64,000 bases of DNA from Cladorrhinum sp. PSN259 (taxonomy: Eukaryota > Ascomycota > Sordariomycetes > Sordariales > Podosporaceae), in contig MU867066.1 in the NCBI GenBank assembly GCA_033725935.1, positions 496,001 through 560,000 on the forward strand, written 5' to 3'. A program made the position numbers and the translations under genes. Numbering within the stretch: the first letter of the stretch is position 1; every line of letters begins with the position of its first letter. Shown here piece after piece: positions 24,001 to 35,809 of this stretch. Below the pieces are notes generated by a model, which ran no database searches, had not been told where the DNA came from, and saw nothing but the letters and a program-made list of their open reading frames with translations.

Positions 24001-26108
24001 ACTCCCTGGTTATGATCACCAGCTACCATGAGCATTTCCAGAAAGTTGACGAGGACGACATTGTCAGAACATTCACGCATGGCATCACCGACAAGACGGC
24101 CAAGACGTGTATCCATGCCCTCCAAGTGTGCTGTCACGAGCTGCCTATGTCTGTCAGCAAATCGTTGATCACAATTCTGCAAAGGATGTCGCAGGTCATC
24201 ACGCAGCCATTCGTGGCCATGCACATACTCGAGTTTCTAGCATGCCTCAGCCGACAGCCTTCGTTGTACTCCAACTTCCGTGATGATGACTACCGCATCG
24301 TTTTCGGCATCTGTGCGAGATACCTGCAGTCAGTGCGCGACAAGAAAAACACAGCGCGCGGTCACTTCAGTGAGCCGTCGACTCCCGGCATTGTTGTGGC
24401 GAGTCACGGAGATATTCCCGGGCCACAGTCTGTAATGGATGACTTGCCTCAGTATGTGCACGCGCTGGCATACCATGTCATCACATTCTGGTTCCTAGCG
24501 CTCAAGCTGCCTGATCGGCCGAACCATGTTGGCTGGATTGCCAGGAATCTATTTGTGGATTCGAACGGTCAAGCTACGAACGAGGAGCAAGCCCAGGTGA
24601 CACTTGACTTTATGCAGCGTGTGGCCTTCTCAGATGCTTGCGATTCGGCTCAAGACGATCTCTTCAATGAAGAGCACTTTGGGGAGATAGAAAAGAAGCG
24701 GTGGATCATCGGCAACAGCATTGTTACTATCCGGCAGGCCAAAGAGGCGGGATGGGCCGAGATCACGCGTCGATATCCATCAGGAACTTCGTCCTTTGCT
24801 GTTCGGGTCGAGTTCACGCCGATGCCAAATCAGGAGGTTACGGATCTGTCTGATGCTGCGGCTCGAGAAGGACGCTTCCAGCATGGTATCACCCTCTTCC
24901 CTAGTCACTTGCTGATGCAGCTTCTCTGCTCGCTGCCGCAAATGTCGGATCCAAACATTCGCCCAATCCCTCTTCCAGACGATGATGCGATTGACAGAGC
25001 GATCCGGCTCTTTGACCTCAACTCGACGGTCGATGGGCACAAAGTGGGTGTCATTTACATTGGCGAGGGACAAACGAACGAAATCGACATTCTTGCCAAC
25101 ACCATCGGTGGTCCGGACTATCTCGAGTTTCTGAAGGGGCTGGGTGCTTTGACCAGGCTGAGAGGAGCTACCTTCAACACCCAAGGCCTCGATCGAAACC
25201 ACGATATTGATGGTCGGTATACATACTGCTGGCGTGACCGCGTCACCGAAATCGTCTTCCACGTTACGACTCAGATGCCTACCAACCTTGAACGTGACTC
25301 ACAGTGCATCTTCAAGAAGCGGCACATCGGCAATGACTTTGTCAATATTATCTGGAACGACTCAGGCCTGCCGTTCAGGTTTGATCTGTTCCCGTCCGAG
25401 TTCAACTACGTCTACATTGTCATCACTCCTGCGCCACGTCCGTCATTTGCTGCAGCACGGGAGATGGCGCAGAAGCGGCATGATGAGCCTGGGTCACCAT
25501 CTCCCTTCTTCATGGTGCAAGTTATGAGCGCACCCGGCTTCCCAGAGATTTCGCCATGCGCAGAGCCAAAGCTGCTCAGTCTGAAGGCACTCCCCAAGTT
25601 CGTCCGGCTGGTTGCGCTCAATGCGTCGGTGTTTTCGCTCGTTTGGGCCAACCGGCAGGGAGAGTACCTTTCGTCGTGGCGTAGTCGTCTTCAGCAGATT
25701 CACAGACTACGGGACAGATATGGAATCAAGGCGGCTCAGCAGCCGGCAGTCAACTCAGGACCGCCGCCAGGCGCACTCGCGAGCTCGATAGCTGCAGCTG
25801 CCGGAGCTGGTAACCACGCTGGCCACATGCACTCGCAGCTGGGAGGTGGGAACAGCATGGAGAATGTAGGCGGTGTCGGTGGCATGTCGCGACCTCCTAG
25901 CGGGATGCGTGATAGTTTCAGCAGTTTGAGGCGGTCGTCGGTTGCCACCTTCTTCACTAGTGGTGGCAGCACGGACCAGACTTCTCATCGTTCTTCGATG
26001 CTGTCAATGACCACAACGGACAATACCGAGGCTGCGATGTTCCAGCAGCAGCAGCCTACTTCGACTGAGGCGTTGGTGGATTCTGTTGACTTTTCGAAGT
26101 GGACGTAG
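21037..26108 (+). CDS. tsc2: Tuberin homologue Tsc2, Rheb GTPase-activating protein
   Basis: Two exons, 21037-21492 and 21561-26108, give 1,667 residues; tuberins are usually 1,300-1,800. The N-terminal half is an alpha-solenoid (for example EIFPLLARWLLEGYNAVKLAR) and the middle carries a tuberin-type block (QALVYIARSKPCELDARLTA). The Rap/Ran-GAP domain spans about residues 1305-1510 and includes VGVIYIGEGQTNEIDILAN, FVRLVALNASVFSLVWANRQ and the catalytic asparagine-thumb motif RHIGNDFVNIIWNDSG, with Asn1410 as the thumb. Tsc2 works with a partner to stimulate GTP hydrolysis on Rheb, so restraining TORC1. The Ser/Gly-rich tail (from about 1530) looks disordered. The intron is 68 bases, phase 0, with a CTGAC branch site. 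The first in-frame ATG is 21037; 21106 has an A at -3 and is an alternative start. Confidence 0.96.
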
Positions 26109-26730
26109 AAATGGAGTAGAGAGAAAAGATTTCCTATGTAGTAGCTAGCGAGGATGGATGGATGGTGGAAGGCAACTTTGACATTCTGGGTTCTCTGCCG
26201 CGTTGCATGGATTTTAGCTGGAAGGACAAATGGAATGGAATGGGTAGGTGGAATGGTATTTTTACACTGGTAGACAGACACTTAAAACGGCGAATAGATG
26301 GATGGAAGCTTTGCTTATTGTTGTTTTGATATTTTCTTCTTTTTTTATGCACTATCTCTGAAGTTTCTCTGAAGTTTACTTCTTCTGAGAATAAGCGTAA
26401 AGAACTCTGCATGTTGTTGAAGGACATGTGTAAAACAGGAGTGGGGGGCTTAAGGGGGCTTTTTTTGATACCATGTCTCACACCATGCAACAACTTTCAG
26501 TGCGGGTGTTCAGAGAAGGTGTGTTGATTGCCGGCGTTTCCTGTTCATCACGAGGATCTTTTTACTCTAGTGGGGGTTTTTTTTTAAAAAAAAAATCTGT
26601 ACTGTTGATGTTCTTACTATGTAAGCCTCAAGTACGTAGTTCAGGTAACCATCGCGTAATTATCGAGGAACATGAACGGAGGTTCGGCTTTTCTCCGGCT
26701 GCACTGCATGACTGGGGTAGAGATGAGAAC

Positions 26731-26813
26731 AAGGAAAAAAAAAAGGAAAAAAAAAGGGAAAAAAAAGGGAAAAAAAAGGGAAAAAAAGGGAAAAAAAAAG
26801 GGGGGAAAAAAGG
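26731..26813. repeat. Polypurine tract (A-runs alternating with GGG)
   Basis: About 80 bases with no pyrimidine on the plus strand, built from A runs separated by two to six G. Such tracts can form triplex (H-DNA) structures and commonly impair polymerase passage. Confidence 0.85.
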
Positions 26814-26971
26814 TCCAGCATCCCGGCGGAGGATCACTGATGATGGTTTGTTAGGTGGTATGTATGTAGGGCCGACTCGGGATGGAGCGAGGGAATAGGA
26901 AGGCGGTTTCGGCATGTAACACAGGAACCGGCGGCGACGGGGAGGGGGAATATGGGAGGGGCAATATGACA

Positions 26972-27016
26972 GGTCAGTTAGTCAGTCAGTCAGTCAGCTA
27001 GTTAGTCGGTTAGTCA
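26972..27016. repeat. Degenerate (GTCA)n / (GTTA)n repeat
   Basis: Tandem tetranucleotide units GTCA and GTTA with scattered substitutions. Confidence 0.8.
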
Positions 27017-29510
27017 ATAGTAACAACTGGGAATAAATATGATGGTTGATTTTCGACGGTAGCGGAGAGGGAAACAGACTGGAGGAATAACTGTTTGGTT
27101 GAACGAAACTATTTGTCTTCACAAACACCCTCCCTCCGATGATGTATCAAGTTTTTTAATCCTGCCATGCACGGTTCCACGCATCTGAACCAAGTCAAGC
27201 TCAAGTCTGGTTGATTCCTTGTGTTTCCCCGATCATTTCTGGAGAAGTTATGTATGGACCTTGTGTCTCGACGGGGTTAAATTGGAAACCTCTCAGTCGC
27301 TCGGCGGAATTTTTGGTTTTTTTGGTTCTTTGGTGGTGGTCCTCCCCTGCCATCGGGGTCATCATCATAATCAATCATATCGGAGATATCTCCGATACCA
27401 AACATTGGAGGTCTCGAGTTTCACAGCAATGTTTCTAACCCCAGCTGACTGTCAAATCCTGACATGTTGTGTGACCTTCTGTATCGTGGGGAGGTGGAAA
27501 AAGTAAAGAAATAAAACACCAAGACTTGGAACGCCGAAGGAGACAACTAATTAACTGCTGTGTAACGCCGCTTATGCTTGCGACATGTCATTTTCCCCCC
27601 CTTCTTTGCTGAATATTTGTCTGAGTTGTGTATGTGCAAAATACGCGCATACACTGTGACGGGATGATGTGGTTCGTATAACTGGTTACACAAGTAAACA
27701 CGCCGAGTCCATTGCCTCTTTTATCCATCATAATAATTAGTGATCATCACCACCATCATCAGTCATACCTCGAACATCACAAGAACGCAGCATGTTTCTG
27801 TTCATCCATTCCCTTCTCCTTGTCAAAGACTCACACAAATTGTGATACCACATCACATGCGCACATCAAAAGTAATACGCCTACCGATAAACTCGGCTAT
27901 CCATTCCATCCCATCCCCCGCCCTCCATCTGCATTCGGTTCACCGTAACTGCACCTTTCTCTTTCCTTCCACACACTGGCTCCTCTGCACGACGTAAGTT
28001 GGTTAACAAGGTGATACAGCATATATCATTCTGTCCATCTTGTTGGTGCGGCAAAAAAAAAAAAGGAGGACAAATTGCTTCACTGGAGGTAACTTTGTTC
28101 CCATCCCCCGAGCGAAGCAAAAAACAAATATTTTTTTTTCTCTCTCTCTCATCATGTGTAGTAGATAAACCCATTGTTTTAACAAAACACTGGAAAGAAG
28201 AAGAAGAAGAAGACGAAGAACAATACGGAACTCGGCCTTACATACCATATCTAGCAAAAAGATGGCGTTTTTTAACACAGATATTGTAACACAATGATCC
28301 TGCGTGTCTATATATGTAAGTATGTAATGTACGTGTACGTTACCATCATGGGTACGTAGCATATGTGTGTGTCCCCCCTTGTTCTTTCTCCCCCGTTTTC
28401 TTCATCCCTCCGTTTCCCCGTTTTCCCCGTTTCCCCCGAATCTTGATACCCCTTTTCGTTAAGCAGATCTTTCCCCGGATAACAACCAACCACATCAAAA
28501 AGCGGCCGCTCGTTATCATCCTAAATTTTGCACACACAGAACAAACCCAACAGAGATGTAACTTGAAGCGGATAGTCACTGTCATTTTAGGCGGGGTTTT
28601 ATTTCAGCCCTGTGTGGTTTGTTTTGATGATACAATATGTAGGTGTTGAGCAACATTATATACGATATGGAATGTATACATATATTGTAAAGATAGGAGG
28701 TAGGGGTACTTCAGTATAAATTACTGACGTTACATATCTTTGCTTCTTAAGCAGCGATATTTTATTTTGCGTTTCTTTCGAGTAGAATACCTAGTTTAAT
28801 CAAGACAGAACATCTAAGTTTTTCTGTCATGAGAATAACAAAGAACAAAAAAAGAATGCGTCCAAAATGCAGAGATTAACTGAACAAGTTTCCATCCCCA
28901 TCTCTACCCACCTGACGACATGTATCTGTAATCCGACCAAAAGTAAACAAAACTATTTGTTTTTTTTTGCACAATCGCTTCCCATAAAATTAGTTCACAC
29001 CCGGTGTGACGGTGAGAGAGCTCTCGGAGGCCCGTCGGATGATGTTTCCTTCCATATGATCTCGGAGTTAGATGTCATAAGCTCGGAAGGGGGTGCGCCT
29101 CCCTGGACGACCTCTATCTCCGGTTCAACCAACTGCTTCCTAGTTGTACACGTGCGTCATGCGGCTCCTAACCCCATTGGATTCGAATCCCAGTTTCGAT
29201 CGGAAGTGGCTCCCCTCCACTCCCGAACCGAGCGTCAGTAATAGATTTGGGGTCCAAAGAAGGGACTAGAAAAGAACCGTACCGTCGGGGCCGTGGTATA
29301 AAACCCATCCAGTATCCAGTTGTATAAGTATTTATGTGTATATATAAGACGGGGGGACTCTGAATTGAAGCAATGTGATAACTAAAATCCCAGGAATTGG
29401 TAATTTAGTTGTTCTGGCAAAGGGAAAGTGATGATGCCGTGACAGAAAACTGAATCTGGACAAAGATGATTCCAAAACCCAACCCTCCTAATTACCTCGA
29501 TTTCCCCCCC

Positions 29511-29535
29511 ACACCCACCCACCCACCCACCCACC
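29511..29535. repeat. (CCCA)n microsatellite
   Basis: About six CCCA units, directly preceded by a short C run. Confidence 0.85.
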
Positions 29536-29717
29536 TTACTTACTCGCTTGTGTAAATCCCTCTGTGTAACTACAAACCTCAAAAGAACCTTGTCATCAAA
29601 TCCAAGCTCGGAGATTTTTTTACTGTATGTACTTGTTGTAGTACATACGCCCCGGATATATCGGGTGTCTGTAACACCCAGCTTCAAAACCTCATCTTTT
29701 TTACTCCTTTCTTACTC

Positions 29718-29737
29718 CGGCGGCGGCGGCGGCGGCG
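29718..29737. repeat. (CGG)n trinucleotide run
   Basis: About six CGG units in non-coding DNA, bordered by A/T-rich sequence. Confidence 0.85.
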
Positions 29738-30084
29738 ACGTATGTGTGTTATGTTTGGGAGTAAATGTTTTGTGTATCACGACTCACTCGGAAAAAAAGT
29801 CTTTTTGTACTACCTAGTCTAACCCTAATACCCCAAAGCATTATCAATCACAAGTTTGGCCGCGTATTTCCATCAATGACAGAGCAAGCAACAACCTGAG
29901 AAATCAATAATCCAATGCGTACGCATAGCTTATCAATACAAAGTTTGTCGTACAAAAACGAAGCCACGCACACACACACACCCACAGCAGAGACACAGAC
30001 ACAGACACAGAGGAGGGCCTCCTCCCTCCCAAAGCCAGGGTCCTATGTACTGTACCAAAGAAATCCCCCAAGCCTGCGTGTTTT

Positions 30085-30100
<16 letters not shown>

Positions 30101-30116
<16 letters not shown>
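30101..30116. repeat. G16 homopolymer following a T tract
   Basis: A run of 16 G directly after 20 bases of almost pure T. It is a potential indel hotspot and a source of sequencing error. Confidence 0.85.
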
Positions 30117-30447
30117 AACAAAAATGGTGGGATACACGACATGAATGGATAAATGCCACTTCGCACTTTTGTTAGATGTGTGTGTGTGTGTGTGTGATAT
30201 TAAATTTGCAAGATACCTCCTCAAAGCATGTATATCTAATTAGGACTTGAATTTTGTTCCACAGCATAAAACCTTTTACGATAACAATCACATGAAATAT
30301 TATTATCACGTGGGTGGTGGGCAAATGGAATAAAATAGATGGGATGGATGGGCAAACAGCAAAAGCACACATTGAAACGTAAAAAAAAAAACCCAAAAAA
30401 TCCGATAGTTTACATAACATACATACATAACATACGGGTTACATATA

Positions 30448-30480
<33 letters not shown>
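30448..30480. repeat. (ATG)11 microsatellite
   Basis: Eleven uninterrupted ATG units in intergenic DNA. Confidence 0.95.
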
Positions 30481-32077
30481 GTATACAAAACCTCCACGCT
30501 CGTATTGAACCCTCTAGTATCTAGTTCCTGGTGGTAATCCTGCGTATATGCCGCATTTGAAGAAAGAAAACTTACTACTACAACTAGAAAAGAAAGGAAA
30601 AGGAATTCGTCCAATATTCTGTAACGAGGACGGTTAAAACCCATGCTATTCTGAATCCATGATACTTACCATCACGCAAGAAAAAACGGCACCACCACCT
30701 TTTTTTTTTTTGTGTAACCAAAACTCGGACTGCCTTGTGTTGTGCCACCATCATAACCGGAATCTTTTATATTTTTTATATCTTTTATTTTTTACTAGAA
30801 TCAACGTTCAATACAGATCCAATGTACATGTACCTACTCTTAGTGTACACCAGATGTGGAGGACCTTGGCAAAGACGACCGAATTTAATCTCTTCAAAAC
30901 TGGGGGAGGAGGGGCATTGCCGACATAATCTGATAGTACCATGGATGCATGTGTGTGGGTTGGTGTGTGGGAAAGGGGAAAAGGATTTTGAGACGATCCC
31001 CCACACTGTCTCGAAAGGGTTATACCTACACAACGCCCGTCTCGGCTAATACGAACTTGCATGAGACAAAAAGAAAACCGCTTGACATAGTTTGATGGGA
31101 GAGAGAGAGAGGAAATAAAATATCATCAATCCTTTTATAAAGAACCCCTTTACATGCCGGCAGCTGACGATTTCTTCTATTGGGTGGATTGCAACAAACA
31201 AAACAAAGATCCAATGTGATGGGTCATGATAATTCTCTTCCTAAACAACACAGACACAAGTTGAAATGCTTTTTAAAAAAAAACGCCATCCGTTGTTTGT
31301 CACCGGACTTTGACTGGGTTTGGTCCTGAAATGCCACACCACCGACAAGGCCCCGTCAGACTTAAATGCCAACGCCAACGCCTGACTGGGCTGAATCTGA
31401 TGCAAAAGACAAAATGTGATCAGTTGCTGGCATAATGATCAGCCCTGGGTGGTGGGACTGCCTGCCCGCCGGGAGTCTGCCTTTTTATCTCTTTAGCCCA
31501 GACTCAAAATCTTTTGTGTAACCAACAACAATGCCATTTTACCCCGTCCCCCCCTCCCATCCTCCTGCATAAAGCAAACCAAGGCAAAGATCTTCTTCAG
31601 TGCCTCTTGATCGGGTTTCCTCTTTCAGCCCGGTTCGACAACAAGGCTCGGTAATAAATGATAGTAGGTAGTGTTTGGTGCTCGATGCATGACCGAGGTC
31701 TTGTGATAGATGTGATGAATGTAGGTTGTAATTGCGGATAAGGCGAATCATCCCTTGGCGGGTTAAAAGTTCTGACCAGGGGGGAGGGGGGACGGCCATA
31801 AGGCCAGCCGATGCAACCTTGTGATCCTTCCAAAACGTGACGGTCTTGATCTCCACCACAAAAAAATAATTGGCAGCCGTCCCGTCCCGAATTGGTCGAT
31901 TATCCCAGCTTGATCGGAATAGTTGGTGCTACCAACCAGCCCCGAGAGTCCGAGGGCTGCAATGGTCTGAAGCTGACTCAGAGACGTCGGGCAGCTACAT
32001 CTTTTTGACTTCACGCCACACGTCACGATAATTTGCCCATTTTTGGAAGCCTGCCTCTGATTAGTTGATGTTTAACA

Positions 32078-33745
32078 CTAGCGAGCCCGGGGAAAAAGTT
32101 TACCCAAGGTCTTGAAGCACTCATCGCTTCCCTTGACCGCGTCAACGAATAGCTTGGTCATTCCTTGATCTTTGAGGATTCCTATAGAATAATCTATCAT
32201 GTCGAGCATGATGTTATCTCTCCTGATTGCGTCTGAAGTAATCAATGTTAGAATCTCATATGCAATGACCCCCGTTATGCGGATAAAATGACACCTACCT
32301 GGGATGCAAATGCATGTCACGCCACCGACATCGTCCCCGATAGTACGAGCCCAGGGAAGATCTTCTTCCACCAGGCTTCCAGTATTCTTGACATAAGTCA
32401 TGGCTGCCGCGACAATGTTATTTCCGTCCAAACCAATGACAATATCTCTGACATTCATGGTATTGGCAACCTTGGCGTATTGGTCAGACCATCCCACAGT
32501 GTCCTCGTTTGACATGCTATCAACCAGCTGTAGAACCTTGTCGAACTCGTGGAAATCACACATACGGAATGACAAACCACTTGCTGAAAGGCCAGTGTGT
32601 CTCCAGTCCTCGAACCTCAAAAGCCAATCGCAAACCTCCCTTCCACTGCCAGATCCAGGTAACATGGGCCAGTCGCGCCGTCTAAACCAATCTTCGTGGG
32701 GAGTGTCGAGTGGCAATCCATAAAATAACCGAGGGAATGTGCTTCCAAGCTGCAGACGGCTGACACCACGAGTGCGGGTGAGCTGGCGTAATGCAAAGTT
32801 GTGCAAACTCAACCCGACTCCCCGTTGTCGGTACGATGGGCGCACAAGAAGAGCCGCCAAAGATCCGATCAGACGTTCACCTCCACTATCCGCGTAAGTT
32901 GTATACGTCGCACAGAACCCGAGTAGCTGAGACGTCCCTGGCTCCCGTACGACATAGTGCATGGCATAACCATCGCGCTGAAGCAGAGATTGGAACAGAA
33001 ACCGGTTTAGATGAAGGTGCTCGGGGAAACATTGGCGCCAAAGGTCATATACCGCATCAAGGTCGCGATGCGGAACCCATACCTCCGACTGCCACAGTTT
33101 CGGTGCGACAAGAAGATTCTGAACATTTGGTGCCGTAGTTGTTGGCGACTGCTGTTGTGGCATTCTAGGCTCTCCAAAGAGAACAGAAGCGGCAGCTTCC
33201 AGGTCTGACGGTGCGAACCCGGGTACCTGAACAACCGTTGGGAAGGAGTTGTCGATGGCCCCTATTTCCGAAAGGTCGCAGCACGCCACAAGGACCTGGG
33301 GTCGATTATCACCGCAGATACCTTGAGTGATCTCAGCCAAAGCGAGCTGCGATGTTTGCCCCTCAATTGGAGGGCCAGATATGACGAAAATAACGACACT
33401 TGCTAGCCTGATGTGCACAACGTGAGTACCAGTGATGCCATTGCGTGGCAGATATGGGACGTGACGGACCCACGGATGGCGCTTGGCCAGCGCTTGTCCC
33501 AGAGGCTCAAACGGATCAGTAGTCAGTGCCTTGGGGTCCTGCTTGACCGCAGTCAGGTCGGGGAGGGCAGCAGGTGTGAGGAGAAGAATGAGGTCGCCAT
33601 CCTTTAATGGTTTTGAGATTGGGAGTACTGATTTAGAGTCGTGTATGACCGAGGTACCTGGCTGATGTTTCCTGGCAGCCATTTCCGAAGAGCCGGAACC
33701 GGAACCGGAGCCGGGTTGGGTTATGAGATGAGCAGGAACGCTCAT
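32078..33745 (-). CDS. GNAT N-acetyltransferase with GH3 C-terminal-like segment, lacking the GH3 catalytic domain
   Basis: Two exons, 33745-32299 and 32232-32078, give 533 residues. The 66-base intron has a CTAAC branch site; it is in frame without a stop, so retention would add 22 residues. Residues about 45-190 (DLILLLTP, DPFEPLGQALAKRHPWVRHVP, THVVHI, VVQVPGF) resemble the C-terminal domain of GH3 beta-N-acetylglucosaminidases. Residues about 215-533 hold two GNAT-like units. The first has the acetyl-CoA signature RQRGVG (residues 306-311). The second ends IGILKDQGMTKLFVDAVKGS. From family knowledge, fungal Nag3-type enzymes fuse a GH3 catalytic domain to a GNAT half. Here the catalytic part is missing: a normal ATG follows non-coding DNA, and no GH3 frame lies upstream. 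The protein is probably cytosolic and may acetylate an amino sugar, but the substrate is unknown. A donor at about 33830 (GTAAGT) suggests a 5'-UTR intron. Confidence 0.88.
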   Translation of the reverse strand: MSVPAHLITQPGSGSGSGSSEMAARKHQPGTSVIHDSKSVLPISKPLKDGDLILLLTPAALPDLTAVKQDPKALTTDPFEPLGQALAKRHPWVRHVPYLPRNGITGTHVVHIRLASVVIFVISGPPIEGQTSQLALAEITQGICGDNRPQVLVACCDLSEIGAIDNSFPTVVQVPGFAPSDLEAAASVLFGEPRMPQQQSPTTTAPNVQNLLVAPKLWQSEVWVPHRDLDAVYDLWRQCFPEHLHLNRFLFQSLLQRDGYAMHYVVREPGTSQLLGFCATYTTYADSGGERLIGSLAALLVRPSYRQRGVGLSLHNFALRQLTRTRGVSRLQLGSTFPRLFYGLPLDTPHEDWFRRRDWPMLPGSGSGREVCDWLLRFEDWRHTGLSASGLSFRMCDFHEFDKVLQLVDSMSNEDTVGWSDQYAKVANTMNVRDIVIGLDGNNIVAAAMTYVKNTGSLVEEDLPWARTIGDDVGGVTCICIPGRCHFIRITGVIAYEILTLITSDAIRRDNIMLDMIDYSIGILKDQGMTKLFVDAVKGSDECFKTLGKLFPRAR

Positions 33746-35809
33746 GATGAGTTAGGTGATGGGGTCTCTATATATGCACGTGTCAGATTGCTGGCTAGCT
33801 CTTTGGGTCCAACCAAACAGTCACTTACAAACACCTCGATACGGGGTGTAACAATGCTGCATCTCCGTGCCGAAACAGATTTCTCATCTGACTTGTTCTT
33901 CCACCCCTTCCTTGAGTATCCCGTGGGCTGCCGCAAGTGGCAACTCGGGGAATACGAGATGAGATGAGATGAGATGTCAAGTAGGGTATTTGGGTCTCAG
34001 TGTGAAAGGATCGGGATGGGTTAGTGAGAGGTCTGGGGACTCCCGGCCCACTCGAAGATGTCTCCCACGCAAGCCTTCTTGTACGTTTATTCGAGCAGCA
34101 GGGAAGTTGGGGGGTAACCAACAAAGGACAGGCCCGGTCGGCAGCGCAACAGGAAAAAAAAAGTGTGGTTATGTAGTGGAGCAGGTTGCACTTCTCCTTG
34201 TCGGGAAATATTGCAGGAACCTGAAAAGTGTGTGTGACACCACCCCAAACTTATCTTGACTTGTTGATCCCCTAGGTCGTTGGTGCGAGAGTATGCCCAG
34301 ATTGAGAAGTTGTCCTGCTGGTTCATTAGACGCGGACTGCAGCCGACGGAATGATAACCGAGCAAATACCCAACTGCTGTCAACCAGCAGGGTCCTCAGA
34401 AACGGGCGCCTGGGTGGCTTCAAGTGCCGCTCCAGGAAGTCGTATTGTGTATGTATCGACGTACCGGCATCAGGTTGGTTGGTAACACCAAAAGTGGTTG
34501 CAGCCTGTGCTTTGGGCAATGCCGTTGGGGGTTATTTGCACGCCTACTTTACGGTGCTGCCACTTCGCTGCTTGGTAGGTTCCATTGGCTGATATGTAGT
34601 AAGCAGGCTATTCCCTTGTGGTTCGCCTGAAAAGCACCTCGGGGGTCGCACAGAGGGATTGCACGCGCGCCTTGTGTCAGGACGCATGATTGCGCCCAAT
34701 GCCCGGCCCATTCACATGGGACGCTCACACACCAACGGACTTGAAATTTGAGGCCATCGCTGCCTTTGTTTGTGTGTTGGTAGCCTTCGGTGTTCCGCGA
34801 GCATGTACTCGGTGCGTGCGCATCCACCCATCATCCCATGGTGGTACCGACTTCCATGTTGGCATACAGAATCTTGTTGAACTCGAGTTTCAAAAACGGT
34901 GCGCCAACGCTGACTGACCGTCTGCACCACCGCAGACCGACACCGGGTATACAGAGAGTATGGGGCTACACAGAGGATCTCGTTATGGCAGGGTTAAGAG
35001 TGGTCAGACAAGGGGGTTCCATGCCGTGTTGCCTGTCGCATTGCACTTATGGATGACTTCACCGCGACGAACGGCAAATGTTCAAGCATCAGCAAGTACC
35101 CGAGGCTCGGATCTCCTCTCAGAACAACCTCTTGGAAGGTGTCGGGTCCGTGGGGGGTACTGTACAACAGGTCAGACGGACAAAAAGAAGGACGCACAAA
35201 AGAGGTTTTGAAGGATGGGAGCATTTCTTGATCCGGGCATGTTCTGCGGTTCTAGGTTGTGTAACACCCAATTGGCCAATCTGCTTCCAGTTGCAGATTT
35301 CAGAAGACTCCTGCAGTGACTGCGGCGTCATGATTATGGTGCCTGCCCCGGTCCGTGTAACGCGAACCTGCAGCTGGAAATTTTTACCCTTCCACCTTCC
35401 ACCCGCCTTACAACCCACGCACCGACCTTGCGTGGCTTTTCGTACCTGCTTCACCTTTGCAATTGGGCAGCGACGTTTTACCCGGACATACCGATAACAC
35501 GATTAACCCGCCCACACCTAATGCAAAGATTGCAAATCGCTTGCCAAACTGAGTTGGAAATGGAATCCTGCTCCGTTGGTGGGAGAAATGACATACATGT
35601 ACGTCCCTCGCTGTGTAATATTTCGTGTAACAGTGAGAACTGCTTGGTAAGCCCCGCACTATTTTAATCCTTCGACTGATAAATTACATAAGGCTACATC
35701 CGCAACTAACCTATTCGGGATACTTAGTTGTTTAACGCGTTTAATTACACCGGGAAACAACGCGACTACCTGAGGTGAAGACATCACCAACCCACACCTG
35801 TCTGGTACA
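33746..35809. other. Divergent 2-kb region between the acetyltransferase and mis6
   Basis: It contains both promoters. A GAGAT repeat lies at about 33956-33974. Short frames occur, for example an ATG-started 60-codon plus frame at 35049-35231 and a minus frame at 34169-34519 that lacks an ATG start. None has supporting motifs. No remnant of a GH3 catalytic domain was found here. Confidence 0.5.

Larger units (their letters stand above)
26109..32077. other. Gene-poor, repeat-rich 6-kb stretch
   Basis: No convincing gene. The left end is the tsc2 3' flank and the right end the acetyltransferase 3' flank. Between them are a purine tract, GTCA-type repeats, GAA repeats (28196-28212), CCCA and CGG runs, a poly-G run and an ATG trinucleotide run. 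Only 28995-29240 stands out as less A/T-rich. It carries a 55-codon minus-strand frame ending at 28995 and is described under findings. Confidence 0.5.

Noticed and set aside
26473..26898. Lysine-rich plus-strand frame
   Set aside because: Produced by the purine tract at 26731-26813.
29155..29195. T-loop-like GGATTCGAATCC suggesting a tRNA
   Set aside because: The T-stem does not pair properly, and no acceptor, D or anticodon arm can be folded around it.
28867..29241. 124-codon plus-strand frame
   Set aside because: It starts in low-complexity sequence, and the minus strand of the same patch reads better. Neither is convincing enough for a gene call.
34169..34519. 116-codon minus frame upstream of the acetyltransferase, checked as a possible GH3 remnant
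   Set aside because: It begins with a TTG codon and contains none of the GH3 catalytic-domain motifs.
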